A stretch of DNA of 64,000 nucleotides from the NCBI RefSeq assembly GCF_001649575.2, contig NC_051435.1, positions 8,272,469-8,336,468 of the forward strand, written 5' to 3'. The notes beneath the pieces were generated by a model, which worked only from the letters and a program-made list of their open reading frames with translations, searched no databases and was not told the origin of the DNA. Numbering within the stretch: the stretch's first letter is position 1; each line of letters begins with the position of its first letter. Made by a program: the position numbers and the translations under genes. The stretch comes from Kryptolebias marmoratus (lineage: Eukaryota; Chordata; Actinopteri; Cyprinodontiformes; Rivulidae). Positions 56,601-64,000 of the stretch are shown piece after piece.

Positions 56601-59600
56601 TGTAGCTGTATGTCCTGGTACTGTGTATCGTCTGTTTGGATTTGGTACAGTGATGCTCTGTTCTGTCTAACCCAGGGGTCGGCAACCCAAAATGTTGAAA
56701 GAGCCATATTGGACCAAAAAAACAAATATGTCTGGAGCCACAAAAAATTAAAAGCCTTATATAAACCTTACTGTTACGACTGGCTCAGGGCCGTAACAAA
56801 AACGTGAAACCACGCTGTGGTTAAAGTGCATATAAATAAATATTTATTAACAAAAACAACTGAGGGGAACTGAGGCCTGGCCACCAAACATCCCAGCGGC
56901 AGAGTGGACGCTGAGGGCAACCAGCGACCCAGCAGACGGAGACAGCCAGGTTAAAGTACTCTGCACCAAATGATTGAATCAGCAGCACCTGTAAAGGGGA
57001 GGAGCACAAAAAACAGACAAACCCTGCAACCCAAGCCCAACAAGGCCCAGGGCCGTAACACCCCCACCCATAAAAACAGGTTCCTATAGGGAACCCTGCT
57101 CCTGTCTAACTCACCATGTGTAGCAAACCCAGCCACCATTAAGATGTTGCTTTTACCACCAGTTGTACTTAGCCAGGTTGACATGTAATGCACAGGTTCT
57201 CTCCTCCTCACTCCACTCTCCAAACCAGCAACTGGTGCACTCAGAAGCTCTTTTAAGGACAGGAAAAGGAAACAAAGAGGGAAAACAAGCACAAAACAGG
57301 CTACTAAACTGGAGCGCGAGATAACGCATCAGCTACGACATTGTTTTTCCCTTTAATGTATTGAATAGTCAGATTGTAGGACTGCAGGAACAACGACCAG
57401 CGAATCAATCGCTGATTTGGACACTTCAGGGAAGACAAGAACGTCACTGGATTATGATCTGTAAATACCACAACGTTAGCGCCACCACTTAAATAAACAT
57501 CAAAATGTTTCAGGGCTAAGATCAAAGCAAATGTCTCTTTCTCAATCACAGAGTAGTTCAATTGGTTCTTATTGAACTTCTTTGAAAAATAACTCACCGG
57601 CCTGCCAATACCCAGATCATCAGTCTGTGTAAGGACAGCTCCGGCACCCACGTGACTGGCGTCCACATAAAGCTGGAACGGATGGTTAAGATGTGGTGCA
57701 GCCAATACAGGAGCAGCACAGAGGAGTCTTTTCACCTGCTCAAAAGCCTGCTGACAAAGGGAAGACCATTCAAACTTCACATCTTTACGCAGCAAATTTG
57801 TTAGCGGCGCCACCACAGATGAAAAGTTTCGGCAAAAACATCTGTAGTATCCTACCAGCCCAAGAAAACGCATTAGTTCCCTTTTTGTAGCCGGAACAGG
57901 AAACTGCTCTACCGCCTGAACCTTCGCTGCAACAGGGCGGACCTCACCCTGGCCAACCACACGACCTAAATAGGTAACAGTCGCCCTTCCAAATTCACAT
58001 TTGGCCAGGTTGACTGTTAACCTCGCTCCCGCCAAACGAGTGAAAAGCTCCCGGATGCGTTCCACGTGCTCTTCCCACGTATCAGAGTACACCACCACGT
58101 CGTCCAAGTAGACCGCACACCCAGTCATGTCACCAACCACTCTGTTCATTAATCTTTGAAACGTCGCTGGCGCATTTCTCAGGCCAAACGGCATCACCGT
58201 GTAAGAAAACAAGCCTGTAGGAGTAACAAATGCAGACACTTCACGTGCGTGTTTTGTCAAAGGCACCTGCCAGTAACCCTTTAGGAGGTCAAACTTACTA
58301 ACAAAGTTAGCAGAACCCACCTGGTCAACGCAATCATCCATTCTCGGCAACGGGAAACAATCTGGTTTTGTGACAGCGTTAAGCTTGCGAAAATCAGAGC
58401 AGAAACGTAGGGTGTTATCAGGCTTGGGGACCAGAATACATGGAGATGCCCAACTGGATATACTCTGTTCTGCAATCCCATTACGAAGCATGTAATCTAC
58501 TTCTGCATCCAAATGCTTACGCTTTTCCAGATTCACCCTGTAAAACCGTTGTTTTATTGGTTTAGCGTCTCCCACATCCACATCGTGTTCAATCAGATGC
58601 GTACGACCTGGCGTGTCCGAAAACAAACAAGGAAATTCACCTATTAACTCTGCTAACTGTTTAGCACAACCTGCAGGTAAATGAGCCAACAACGTGTCCA
58701 ATTTACCCAAAGTTTCAGAGTTTTTAAGACGCCCATGAATCAGAGCGCTGTCCAATTCATCCATGCCGCTGTCACTCCCCACAGGTGACAGTGCGCTGTC
58801 CGTGGTGCTGAACGTCTCGCTCCCCCCAACAAGGCTGTTTACAGCACACGCCGGGGTAACGCCATTACACTGTGGCTGAAATAAATCATCACGAGCATAA
58901 TATGGTTTTAATATGTTAACATGACACAACTGGCTTTTTTTTATCCGCTCTGGCATTGATATTAAGTAATTCTGGTTGGAAACCCTCTCCAGAACTGTAT
59001 ATGGACCAGCGAATCTCGCCTGAAAAGGAGAAGTCGTGACTGGGCACAAAGCCAACACTTGATCACCAGGCAGAAATGAGCGCGCCTCAGCACGGCGATC
59101 AAACAGGCTTTTCATTTTCCTCTGTGCTTCAGTTAGCTTCTCTTTAGCAAGTTCCCGTGCCAGATACAAGCGTCTTCTGAAACCATTTACATAATCCAAC
59201 ATATTTGTCGGTGGAACAGACTCTTTAAGCCCGTCTGCCACCACAGCTAACGGACCCTTCACTTTGTGTGCAAAAACCAGTTCGTTTGGGCTAAACCCGG
59301 TGCTTTCTTGGGTTACCTCCCTGGCAGCCAGCATCAGCCACGGCAAACCTTCCTCCCAGTCGCCCGCCAGTTCTGTACAGTAAGCTCGCAGGAGAGATTT
59401 CAGAGACTGGTGGAAGCGCTCTAACGCCCCCTGACTCTCTGGATGATACGCTGTTGCTTTACTGTATCGCACCCGTAACTGCTTCAAAACTTGACTGAAC
59501 AAATGTGATGAAAAATTTGTTCCTTGATCAGACTGAATGACTTTAGGGATGCCAAACACTGAAAAGAACTGGGTGAGCGCACGTACCACAGACCTAGCAG

Positions 59601-61020
59601 TTATTGTACGCAATGGATAGGCTGCTGGATAACGTGTAGTTCGACACATTACAGTGAGTAGATATAATGAACCAGCCTTTGAGCGAGGTAACGGGCCCAC
59701 GCAGTCAATTATTAAATGCTCAAATGGCTCAGATGCGGCAACAATTGGGCTTAATGGGAACGGTTTTAAAACCTGATTGGGTTTAGCAATGAGCTGACAG
59801 ACATGACACATCTTAACATAAGACGACACATCCTTTCTAAGACGCAGCCAAAAAAAATGTCTGAGAACCCGGTCATACGTTTTACGTACACCAGAATGGC
59901 CAGACTCGTCATGAGCGTCTCTCCCCCATCTTTTTCCATTTTCAAACATTTTTGAAAAAGCTCCAGGGAGCCGCTAGGGCACTGCCAAAGAGCCGCATGC
60001 GGCTCTAGAGCCGCGGGTTGCCGACCCCCGGTCTAACCTGTATTAGGGTTTGTCTGCAATGGTGCTTTTTGCAAAAAAACATTTGGAACTTGTCACTTTA
60101 ATGCATCTAATAATTCAACGTTTATCTTCGCTTCGCTCTTGTGTGATGACTTTCCGCAGACGCTTAAGCAGCAACAGCTGGAGAAAGAGAGAGCTGAACA
60201 CAGGGAGCGAGAAAGGCAGGAGCAGGCTCGACAAAAGGAGGAACTAGCCCGCCTTCAGCAGCTGGAGGCCTGCCGCCGCAAGCAGGAGGAGGAGCTGCGC
60301 AGGGTGGAAGTGGAGAAACATCGAGCACTGGAGCTTCAACGAAGAGAAAAGGAGCTGAGGGACAGGCTCCTGTGCAACCTTATTAAGAAGAGCAGCAAGA
60401 AGACTTCAGGAGCCACAGACACGCCGGACCAAGTTGGCCCTCTAACCGGGGAAGAGGCTTCTGATCTTGGTGATGTGATGCTGGGGGTCCTGGGTCGGGT
60501 GAATGGAGTTAAAGAGGATAGTGGCAAAGAAAAGAAGGCATCCCGGTCTAATGTGAACTCTGAAGCTTTGGAGAAAATTAAATCAAAAGAGAGAAGAAGA
60601 GGAGATAATAGGAGGGAAGAGTTGGATCAGAGCAGAGAACGAGTGAGGGAGCACTCCCACAGGGAGAGGAGCTCATGCAGTCGGGGGAGACGGAGGCGCT
60701 CTCAAAGTTACAGTAGGAGAAGAAGCTCAAGTCGCCGCAGAAGGAGTCCCAGTCATCACAGGAGGAGTGACAGTCAGCGCACAGGCAGGAGGCGCACTTA
60801 CTGCAGCAGCAGCTCAAGCTCCAGCAGAGACAGGAGCCGGAGCAGCAGTGGGCGGAGCTACAGCGGGGGGAGGAGCCACAGGCGCAGTCACCGCAGATGC
60901 AGCAGGCGGAGATCCAGGAGCAGCAATAAAAGCAGGAACCACAGGAGTCACAGTCACCACAGCCGGAGATACCGAAGACACAGCAGCAGCAGGGATCGGA
61001 GCCACTCCAGACGACGCTAA
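53276..61020 (+). CDS. akap17a: AKAP17A (XE7/SFRS17A): RNA-associated PKA anchor with RS domain, complete
   Basis: AKAP17A is a nuclear-speckle protein that anchors protein kinase A and influences splice-site choice. Six coding exons join in frame: 53276-53602, 53800-54018, 54336-54548, 55673-55821, 56042-56282, 60160-61020. They give 2010 nt, or 669 residues plus TAA, against about 695 in human. Residues 1-250 hold the conserved N-terminal region with an RRM-like fold ([38 protein letters not shown]). A very long Glu/Arg/Lys coiled coil follows, with amphipathic helices thought to bind PKA regulatory subunits. The C-terminus is an RS-rich domain. ATG 53276 is preferred over 53264 because of its Kozak A at -3 and its match to the family start ([11 protein letters not shown]). 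The last intron carries nested transposons; the coding frame is intact. Confidence 0.95.
53800..54018 (+). CDS. akap17a: AKAP17A coding exon 2
   Basis: 73 codons, phase 0 at both ends; acceptor ttttcccag, donor gtatct. It encodes [20 protein letters not shown] and [19 protein letters not shown], entering the RRM-like domain. Confidence 0.95.
54336..54548 (+). CDS. akap17a: AKAP17A coding exon 3 (RRM-like)
   Basis: 71 codons, phase 0 at both ends; acceptor gtttttag, donor gtatca. It encodes [40 protein letters not shown] and [12 protein letters not shown], the second half of the RRM-like fold. Confidence 0.95.
54549..55672 (+). other. akap17a: AKAP17A intron 3
   Basis: 1.1 kb, AT-rich; no feature recognised. 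The 317-bp intron 54019-54335 before the previous exon is equally plain. Confidence 0.65.
55673..55821 (+). CDS. akap17a: AKAP17A coding exon 4 (start of coiled coil)
   Basis: 149 nt; acceptor attgtcag, donor gtacgg. It encodes [20 protein letters not shown] and the start of the Glu/Arg/Gln coiled coil; a split Arg codon (AG|G) joins the next exon. Confidence 0.93.
56042..56282 (+). CDS. akap17a: AKAP17A coding exon 5 (coiled coil)
   Basis: 241 nt; acceptor cctgtccag, donor gtatga. Highly charged coiled coil ending [20 protein letters not shown] and ELLARAK, a conserved amphipathic segment. Confidence 0.94.
56772..57060 (-). repeat. 3' LTR of the Gmr1-like element
   Basis: 289 bp bounded by TGTTAC and GTAACA, perfect 6-bp inverted termini with the canonical TG...CA. 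The purine-rich tract lies immediately inside it. An AATAAA is present on the minus strand near the middle (aataaatatttattta region around 56840), as expected for an R/U5 poly(A) signal. A 'cagggccgtaac' motif is repeated near both ends. Confidence 0.85.
57304..59949 (-). CDS. Retroelement pol: integrase - reverse transcriptase - RNase H (881 codons)
   Basis: Uninterrupted frame. Integrase comes first: HHCC zinc motif H13-x4-H18-x29-C48-x2-C51, catalytic D82, D141 and E177 (D,D-35-E), and a GPY/F-type module [10 protein letters not shown] near 314-323. After a linker comes the RT: the PIKQRFYRV entry near 464, [11 protein letters not shown] at 554, [13 protein letters not shown] at 586, and YLDD at 614-617. 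RNase H follows with D763 (YVDAS), E804, D831 (FTDHNP) and D874 (ADALSR). RT and integrase are Ty3/gypsy-type, but the domain order is copia-like, which defines the Gmr1 group of deuterostome elements. The annotated ATG sits at the truncation junction, so it is unlikely to be the native start. Confidence 0.88.
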   Translation of the reverse strand: MFENGKRWGRDAHDESGHSGVRKTYDRVLRHFFWLRLRKDVSSYVKMCHVCQLIAKPNQVLKPFPLSPIVAASEPFEHLIIDCVGPLPRSKAGSLYLLTVMCRTTRYPAAYPLRTITARSVVRALTQFFSVFGIPKVIQSDQGTNFSSHLFSQVLKQLRVRYSKATAYHPESQGALERFHQSLKSLLRAYCTELAGDWEEGLPWLMLAAREVTQESTGFSPNELVFAHKVKGPLAVVADGLKESVPPTNMLDYVNGFRRRLYLARELAKEKLTEAQRKMKSLFDRRAEARSFLPGDQVLALCPVTTSPFQARFAGPYTVLERVSNQNYLISMPERIKKSQLCHVNILKPYYARDDLFQPQCNGVTPACAVNSLVGGSETFSTTDSALSPVGSDSGMDELDSALIHGRLKNSETLGKLDTLLAHLPAGCAKQLAELIGEFPCLFSDTPGRTHLIEHDVDVGDAKPIKQRFYRVNLEKRKHLDAEVDYMLRNGIAEQSISSWASPCILVPKPDNTLRFCSDFRKLNAVTKPDCFPLPRMDDCVDQVGSANFVSKFDLLKGYWQVPLTKHAREVSAFVTPTGLFSYTVMPFGLRNAPATFQRLMNRVVGDMTGCAVYLDDVVVYSDTWEEHVERIRELFTRLAGARLTVNLAKCEFGRATVTYLGRVVGQGEVRPVAAKVQAVEQFPVPATKRELMRFLGLVGYYRCFCRNFSSVVAPLTNLLRKDVKFEWSSLCQQAFEQVKRLLCAAPVLAAPHLNHPFQLYVDASHVGAGAVLTQTDDLGIGRPVSYFSKKFNKNQLNYSVIEKETFALILALKHFDVYLSGGANVVVFTDHNPVTFLSSLKCPNQRLIRWSLFLQSYNLTIQYIKGKNNVVADALSRAPV
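60160..61020 (+). CDS. akap17a: AKAP17A last coding exon (coiled-coil end, RS domain)
   Basis: 287 codons including TAA; acceptor actttccgcag. It encodes [19 protein letters not shown], the amphipathic helix around [20 protein letters not shown], a variable linker, then an Arg/Ser-rich tail with many SRR, RRS and SSSS units. Open frames in other phases over the tail are composition artefacts of AGX/CGX codons. Confidence 0.94.
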   Translation, partial: TLKQQQLEKERAEHRERERQEQARQKEELARLQQLEACRRKQEEELRRVEVEKHRALELQRREKELRDRLLCNLIKKSSKKTSGATDTPDQVGPLTGEEASDLGDVMLGVLGRVNGVKEDSGKEKKASRSNVNSEALEKIKSKERRRGDNRREELDQSRERVREHSHRERSSCSRGRRRRSQSYSRRRSSSRRRRSPSHHRRSDSQRTGRRRTYCSSSSSSSRDRSRSSSGRSYSGGRSHRRSHRRCSRRRSRSSNKSRNHRSHSHHSRRYRRHSSSRDRSHSRRR

Positions 61021-62265
61021 ACTCCTCAGAGTAGTTCTTTTATTCAGTGACATACTGTAATCACAGTTTTTATGTTCACACCTGAAGGTTCAGCAAAGTT
61101 ACAGGAGAAGGTTAGACATTTATGGTCAGCTTAAATAAAATGTATAAAGAAATAATACTTGAAAACAATGTTAAATTCACAGACTAACTTGAAACAACAT
61201 AAAACGTTTAGCATGTTTTTAAATCACTTAATGCTGTCGATCCAACAAAGTTGCTTCTGTATAATTATTCTTTCTTTTCTTAAATTTGACACTTTAAAAT
61301 TTGCATAAACAGTCAGTTTTTGTCCTGAATGACACCATTTTATCCTCTTTAAAAGTAAACTTAACTGGGTATTACCATTTGGTTTATGACAGTCACTAAA
61401 AAGATCCCTATAACTGAAATTAGGCAATGAGAATGTGACTAGAATACCTGAAATAAAGGTTAATGTCGCCCAAAATTTGGTGACCGAAGCTCATATTTTG
61501 CCTTGCTTTTAGCTTGACTAACAGACGCACAAGAACAGAAAAATAAATAACTTTCTTTTTGTCTTTCTCAGCTCAATTACAAATAAATACCTGTAAGACT
61601 CGGCATGTTTTAACTAGTTTTAAATTCTTTAGATGTACCTAGCTTACAAGCAGCCGATGTACGTGTTCTAGAGCTTACAATTACGTTTCGAATACTATCA
61701 GACTATAACCAAATGTTTTTGTTCAGGTAATGTAAAGTTTCCCAAATAAGAATCATTTAAAATGTCATTCATGCCAGCAGTTTTATTCAAAGATATCATG
61801 TGTGTTTATGGCTGAAATAAGTTCAAAAACGAATAAAAACTGATCTTTTTTTTTTTTGCATTTGACCTGTCACTTCTAAAGAAGCTGCTGCATTTGTGCT
61901 GAATATTTAGTTTTGGTTAGAGAATTGTTTTTGGAACATGTAAGCTGCTGAAGGACTTCTGATAATTTAATGTCTCAACAAGCAGTGATTTCTGAGTTTT
62001 CAGGAGGACATTTTTATGTTGTGGAATTTTTTTTTTTTAACTGGCCTCTAAAAGAAAAGTTAAAGAAAACTAGTGCGCAGTAATGGCTATGTCTTTCACC
62101 TTTTTATTGACTGTTAAAAGCTGGTATTGTATCTATAAATTTGAGTTTGGTAAAGTTCATTTAAGTTTTTATCAGTGCTTGTCACAACAATATTCATTTT
62201 TTCCCCCTGTATTTGCTTTTACATGTCTTGCAAGTGGTATTAAATAAAACAAAATGGAAAACTGA
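61021..62265 (+). other. akap17a: Probable 3'UTR of AKAP17A
   Basis: AT-rich non-coding DNA. It has a proximal AATAAA at 61134-61139 and a distal one at 62243-62248; the latter is followed by a T/GT-rich stretch and is the better candidate end. Confidence 0.5.
62243..62248 (+). terminator. Candidate distal poly(A) signal of AKAP17A
   Basis: AATAAA in ttaaataaaacaaaatgg, with gtggttttgttgtaattttg about 35 bp downstream as a plausible GU-rich element. Confidence 0.5.
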
Positions 62266-62721
62266 CAAATGCATGATGTGGTTTTGTTGTAATTTTGTCT
62301 TTTTTTATGGGAAATTTTACTATAGCTGAACTAAAAACCTTACATGTTACATCTAAATGGTTTGTGACGCATGTGAGGTTAAAAAAAATCTATAATCTGT
62401 GAGTGATGGTTGCAAATTTAATAGAATATGAGTCTCGGTGTACGTGATGTTATAGGTTCAAATGGTTTGGCTTCTTCTAAACTCCAGAAAGCAGGTCTGG
62501 TATGTTAATGAAGTGAGTGAGAGATAATGAACAAGGCTGCAGTGTTTCTACAGAGTTGTTTCTTTGTTCATCAGACTGAGCCAGTGCTCTAATCTGGTTT
62601 ATCTGGCTGTAAGTAGCTTAGACCACTGCTGCTGAGCTGGGTGGGGACTTTGGGTTTGTCATCACTGCTACTCCCATAAATATCTGTGTCTTGAGAACCA
62701 CCTTTAGGGAAGGTACACACG
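62266..62721. other. Intergenic region AKAP17A - ASMT
   Basis: Short (about 0.45 kb) and AT-rich; the right part is the ASMT promoter. No repeat or coding frame recognised. Confidence 0.5.
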
Positions 62722-62728
62722 TATATAA
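62722..62728 (+). promoter_or_regulatory. TATA box of ASMT-like gene
   Basis: TATATAA 53-59 bp upstream of the ATG at 62781. It predicts a transcription start near 62750 and a 5'UTR of about 30 nt. A TAATCT motif (OTX/CRX-like, TAATCY) lies near 62590, which would suit pineal/retinal expression, but such a short motif is weak evidence. Confidence 0.6.
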
Positions 62729-62780
62729 GGTCTCAGAGAAGCGGGATGTTCTGAATTCCTGGACGAGTCCTGTTTGAACC

Positions 62781-62879
62781 ATGGCTGCACAACAAGATAT
62801 GACTGCTGAGAGGAAAGCTGCTGCTGACATGTACCCGAAGAAAATCATGGAGTACATGGACGGCTTCCTTATCTCCAAG
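62781..62879 (+). CDS. asmt: Acetylserotonin O-methyltransferase-like, first coding exon (gene continues right)
   Basis: ASMT makes melatonin by methylating N-acetylserotonin with S-adenosylmethionine, in pineal and retina. Only 33 codons lie in the window: MAAQQDMTAERKAAADMYP, then IMEYMDGFLISK and a donor gtaaaa. The segment EYMDGFLISK corresponds to the start of the plant-type methyltransferase dimerisation domain (x-YxxGFxxS in ASMT). The ATG has a favourable context (accATGG). Support comes mainly from this short match and from the location just downstream of AKAP17A, as in human PAR1. ASMTL is less likely because its methyltransferase domain is C-terminal. Confidence 0.65.
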
Positions 62880-64000
62880 GTAAAAAATAATGTTATTTTA
62901 ATTTAATTCAGCTTTTAAAACTTTAATCTGACATAATTGCAGTGTGGCAACACATTGGAGTCAAAGTTTTAACTAACTGTAGAGCAAATATTTGTTAGTT
63001 GTAATGCAACACTGTCTGGAACTTATCTTTTTATTTTCCTAAACTTTAAACTTGTGATATGAGTGTACTATTATTGAGCAAAACGAGGCTCAAACTGAAC
63101 AAAATGCACAATTTACTTTAGAACATCTGTGTCCATGCCCTCTGGCACGCTCCTATACTGCCTACTGCCTATATTACACTAATAAAAAAAACCTCAAACA
63201 ACAAAAAAATAAAATGAAAAAAATAAATAAATACACAAAAGAACGACTTAGTATGAGGTCCACACAGAAAAAAAAGAAAAGCTTGTTTAGGTTTTGAGAT
63301 TAAAGTGTAATTAAAAAAAATTATAAATCTATTGTCAAAAAAGTGTCCATTTTATTAACAAAAAAGTTGACTTTTAAGGAAGTCAACCTCATTGTGCTCC
63401 AGAACTCTTGGATTTCTTTGTTTGTTATTAGGTTAAGATTTTTGTATCTAACAGTTGTGGGTGAACTTTTACTGCAAAATAACATGAAATATTTTAACAG
63501 ACTGAGACGCTGCACCGGAACTCACAGAACTATCTGTTGATGATATTCCTGTTCTGTTATGTATGCAAAAAGATACAACCAATAAAAACTAAGTGACAAA
63601 ATAAAATAACGAGTTAATCAAAATGTTCACAAATCAAGCTTTGATTCAAAACGGATCAGCTCAGAAGCAAATAGATTCAATTATCACAGCTACTCTGAAA
63701 GAACAGCCAGCATCACAGTCACCCTGGGAGAAAAGGAGTGGTCGCAGCATTTATGCAGGTAATTAGCCTGGACTCTGATTGGCTGTGTCAGCAGGGTGTA
63801 GCAGGGTGGAAAGAACAGAGAGCTCTTTCATAACAAGGGAGCCTCTCGAGGTTAGCGAACATTATGTTCTAAATTCAAAGATGTTTGAATATTGTTCTAC
63901 TAGCCCATTATGTAGCCGGTACATACCTGATATGTCCCATGTAGGTAAGTAAGTACCCAGTCCTGTAAGCTACGTACCAGGTATGTACTTAATATGTACT
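62880..64000 (+). other. First intron of ASMT-like gene (cut by window end)
   Basis: Non-coding. An A-rich low-complexity tract lies at about 63180-63245. The last ~85 bp (63915-64000) hold imperfect repeats of gta-rich words (ggtatgtact, gtaagtacc, ggtacatacc), possibly the start of a minisatellite. Confidence 0.5.

Larger units (their letters stand above)
56772..59949 (-). mobile_element. Gmr1-like Ty3/gypsy LTR retrotransposon, 5'-truncated, antisense
   Basis: In minus orientation it consists of an INT-RT-RNaseH frame, a short 3' region, a purine-rich tract (complement of cccccaccca at 57061), and a 3' LTR at 56772-57060. No gag, no protease and no 5' LTR are present: hAT arm sequence starts directly above about 59945. 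Loss of the 5' part together with some hAT sequence is best explained by a deletion after insertion; an incomplete integration is the alternative. It is antisense to AKAP17A, so its LTR poly(A) signal does not threaten the host transcript. Confidence 0.85.
56673..60030. mobile_element. hAT DNA transposon (non-autonomous as seen), carrying an inserted retroelement
   Basis: The ends are caggggtcggcaaccc (56673-56688) and its inverted counterpart gggttgccgacccccg (60015-60030), 15 of 16 positions matching. They are flanked by the identical 8-bp duplication gtctaacc at 56665-56672 and 60031-60038. An 8-bp duplication with CAGGGGTCGGCAACC-type ends is diagnostic of hAT elements. About 99 bp of left arm and roughly 80 bp of right arm remain; no transposase frame is visible. 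It lies in the last intron of AKAP17A and was later invaded by the Gmr1-like element. Confidence 0.88.
56283..60159 (+). other. akap17a: AKAP17A last intron, expanded by nested transposons
   Basis: 3877 bp. Removing the hAT composite and one copy of its duplication (3366 bp) leaves about 511 bp, similar to the other AKAP17A introns, so nearly 90% of the intron is recent insertion. Confidence 0.85.

Noticed and set aside
56951..57292. 113-codon minus-strand frame between pol and the LTR
   Set aside because: Covers the retroelement 3' untranslated region, polypurine tract and LTR edge; no known accessory protein pattern.
60767..61060. Ala/Gly/Thr-rich and minus-strand frames over the AKAP17A RS region
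   Set aside because: Alternative phases of repetitive AGX/CGX codons; only the RS frame continues the conserved protein.
1..64000. CRISPR arrays, bacterial operons, tRNA or rRNA genes
   Set aside because: No regularly spaced repeats, no cloverleaf or rRNA-like segments; the gene structure is eukaryotic throughout.

Overview
The window is vertebrate nuclear DNA, almost certainly from a ray-finned (teleost) fish. Genes are split by GT-AG introns, intergenic DNA is AT-rich and full of microsatellites, and the transposable elements are of fish type (a hAT element, a Gmr1-like Ty3/gypsy element, a solo LTR). A dispersed repeat present in six copies looks like one I associate with killifish, livebearer and medaka genomes, but that narrower placement is only a guess.

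Layout, left to right. (1) 1-31091, plus strand: the 3' nine coding exons of an SH3RF3 (POSH2)-type E3 ligase gene, from the first SH3 domain to the stop codon; the RING exon lies to the left of the window. A long 3'UTR probably runs to the double poly(A) signal near 35535-35560 and contains a degenerate DNA transposon. (2) 38981-44785, minus strand: a complete nine-exon septin of the SEPT6 group, best matched to septin 10, converging tail-to-tail with SH3RF3. (3) 45725-48864, plus strand: a complete four-exon sosondowah ankyrin-repeat gene (SOWAHC position), divergent from septin 10 across about 940 bp. (4) 53276-61020, plus strand: complete AKAP17A (six coding exons plus an upstream non-coding exon), an RNA-associated PKA anchor with an RS-rich tail. 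(5) 62781-62879, plus strand: the first coding exon of an acetylserotonin O-methyltransferase (ASMT)-like gene behind a TATA box; the rest lies to the right of the window.

Two blocks of conserved gene order meet here: SH3RF3-SEPTIN10-SOWAHC (human chromosome 2) and AKAP17A-ASMT (human pseudoautosomal region 1). The genes belong to separate pathways (JNK scaffolding and ubiquitylation, septin filaments, ankyrin scaffold, splicing/PKA anchoring, melatonin synthesis); apart from the septin10/SOWAH divergent promoter nothing suggests co-regulation.

The most unusual structure is in the last intron of AKAP17A. A hAT element with an intact 8-bp target-site duplication contains an antisense Ty3/gypsy-like retroelement fragment. 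Its single uninterrupted 881-codon frame carries integrase BEFORE reverse transcriptase and RNase H, the Gmr1 arrangement, and it ends in a 289-bp LTR with perfect 6-bp inverted termini. Gag, protease and the 5' LTR are missing. Other notable items are a solo LTR with a perfect 5-bp target duplication, a strong hairpin in a rearranged repeat copy, introns in a SOWAH gene whose human counterpart is intronless as I recall, and several candidate regulatory motifs in SH3RF3 introns. I found no tRNA, rRNA or other recognisable RNA gene.
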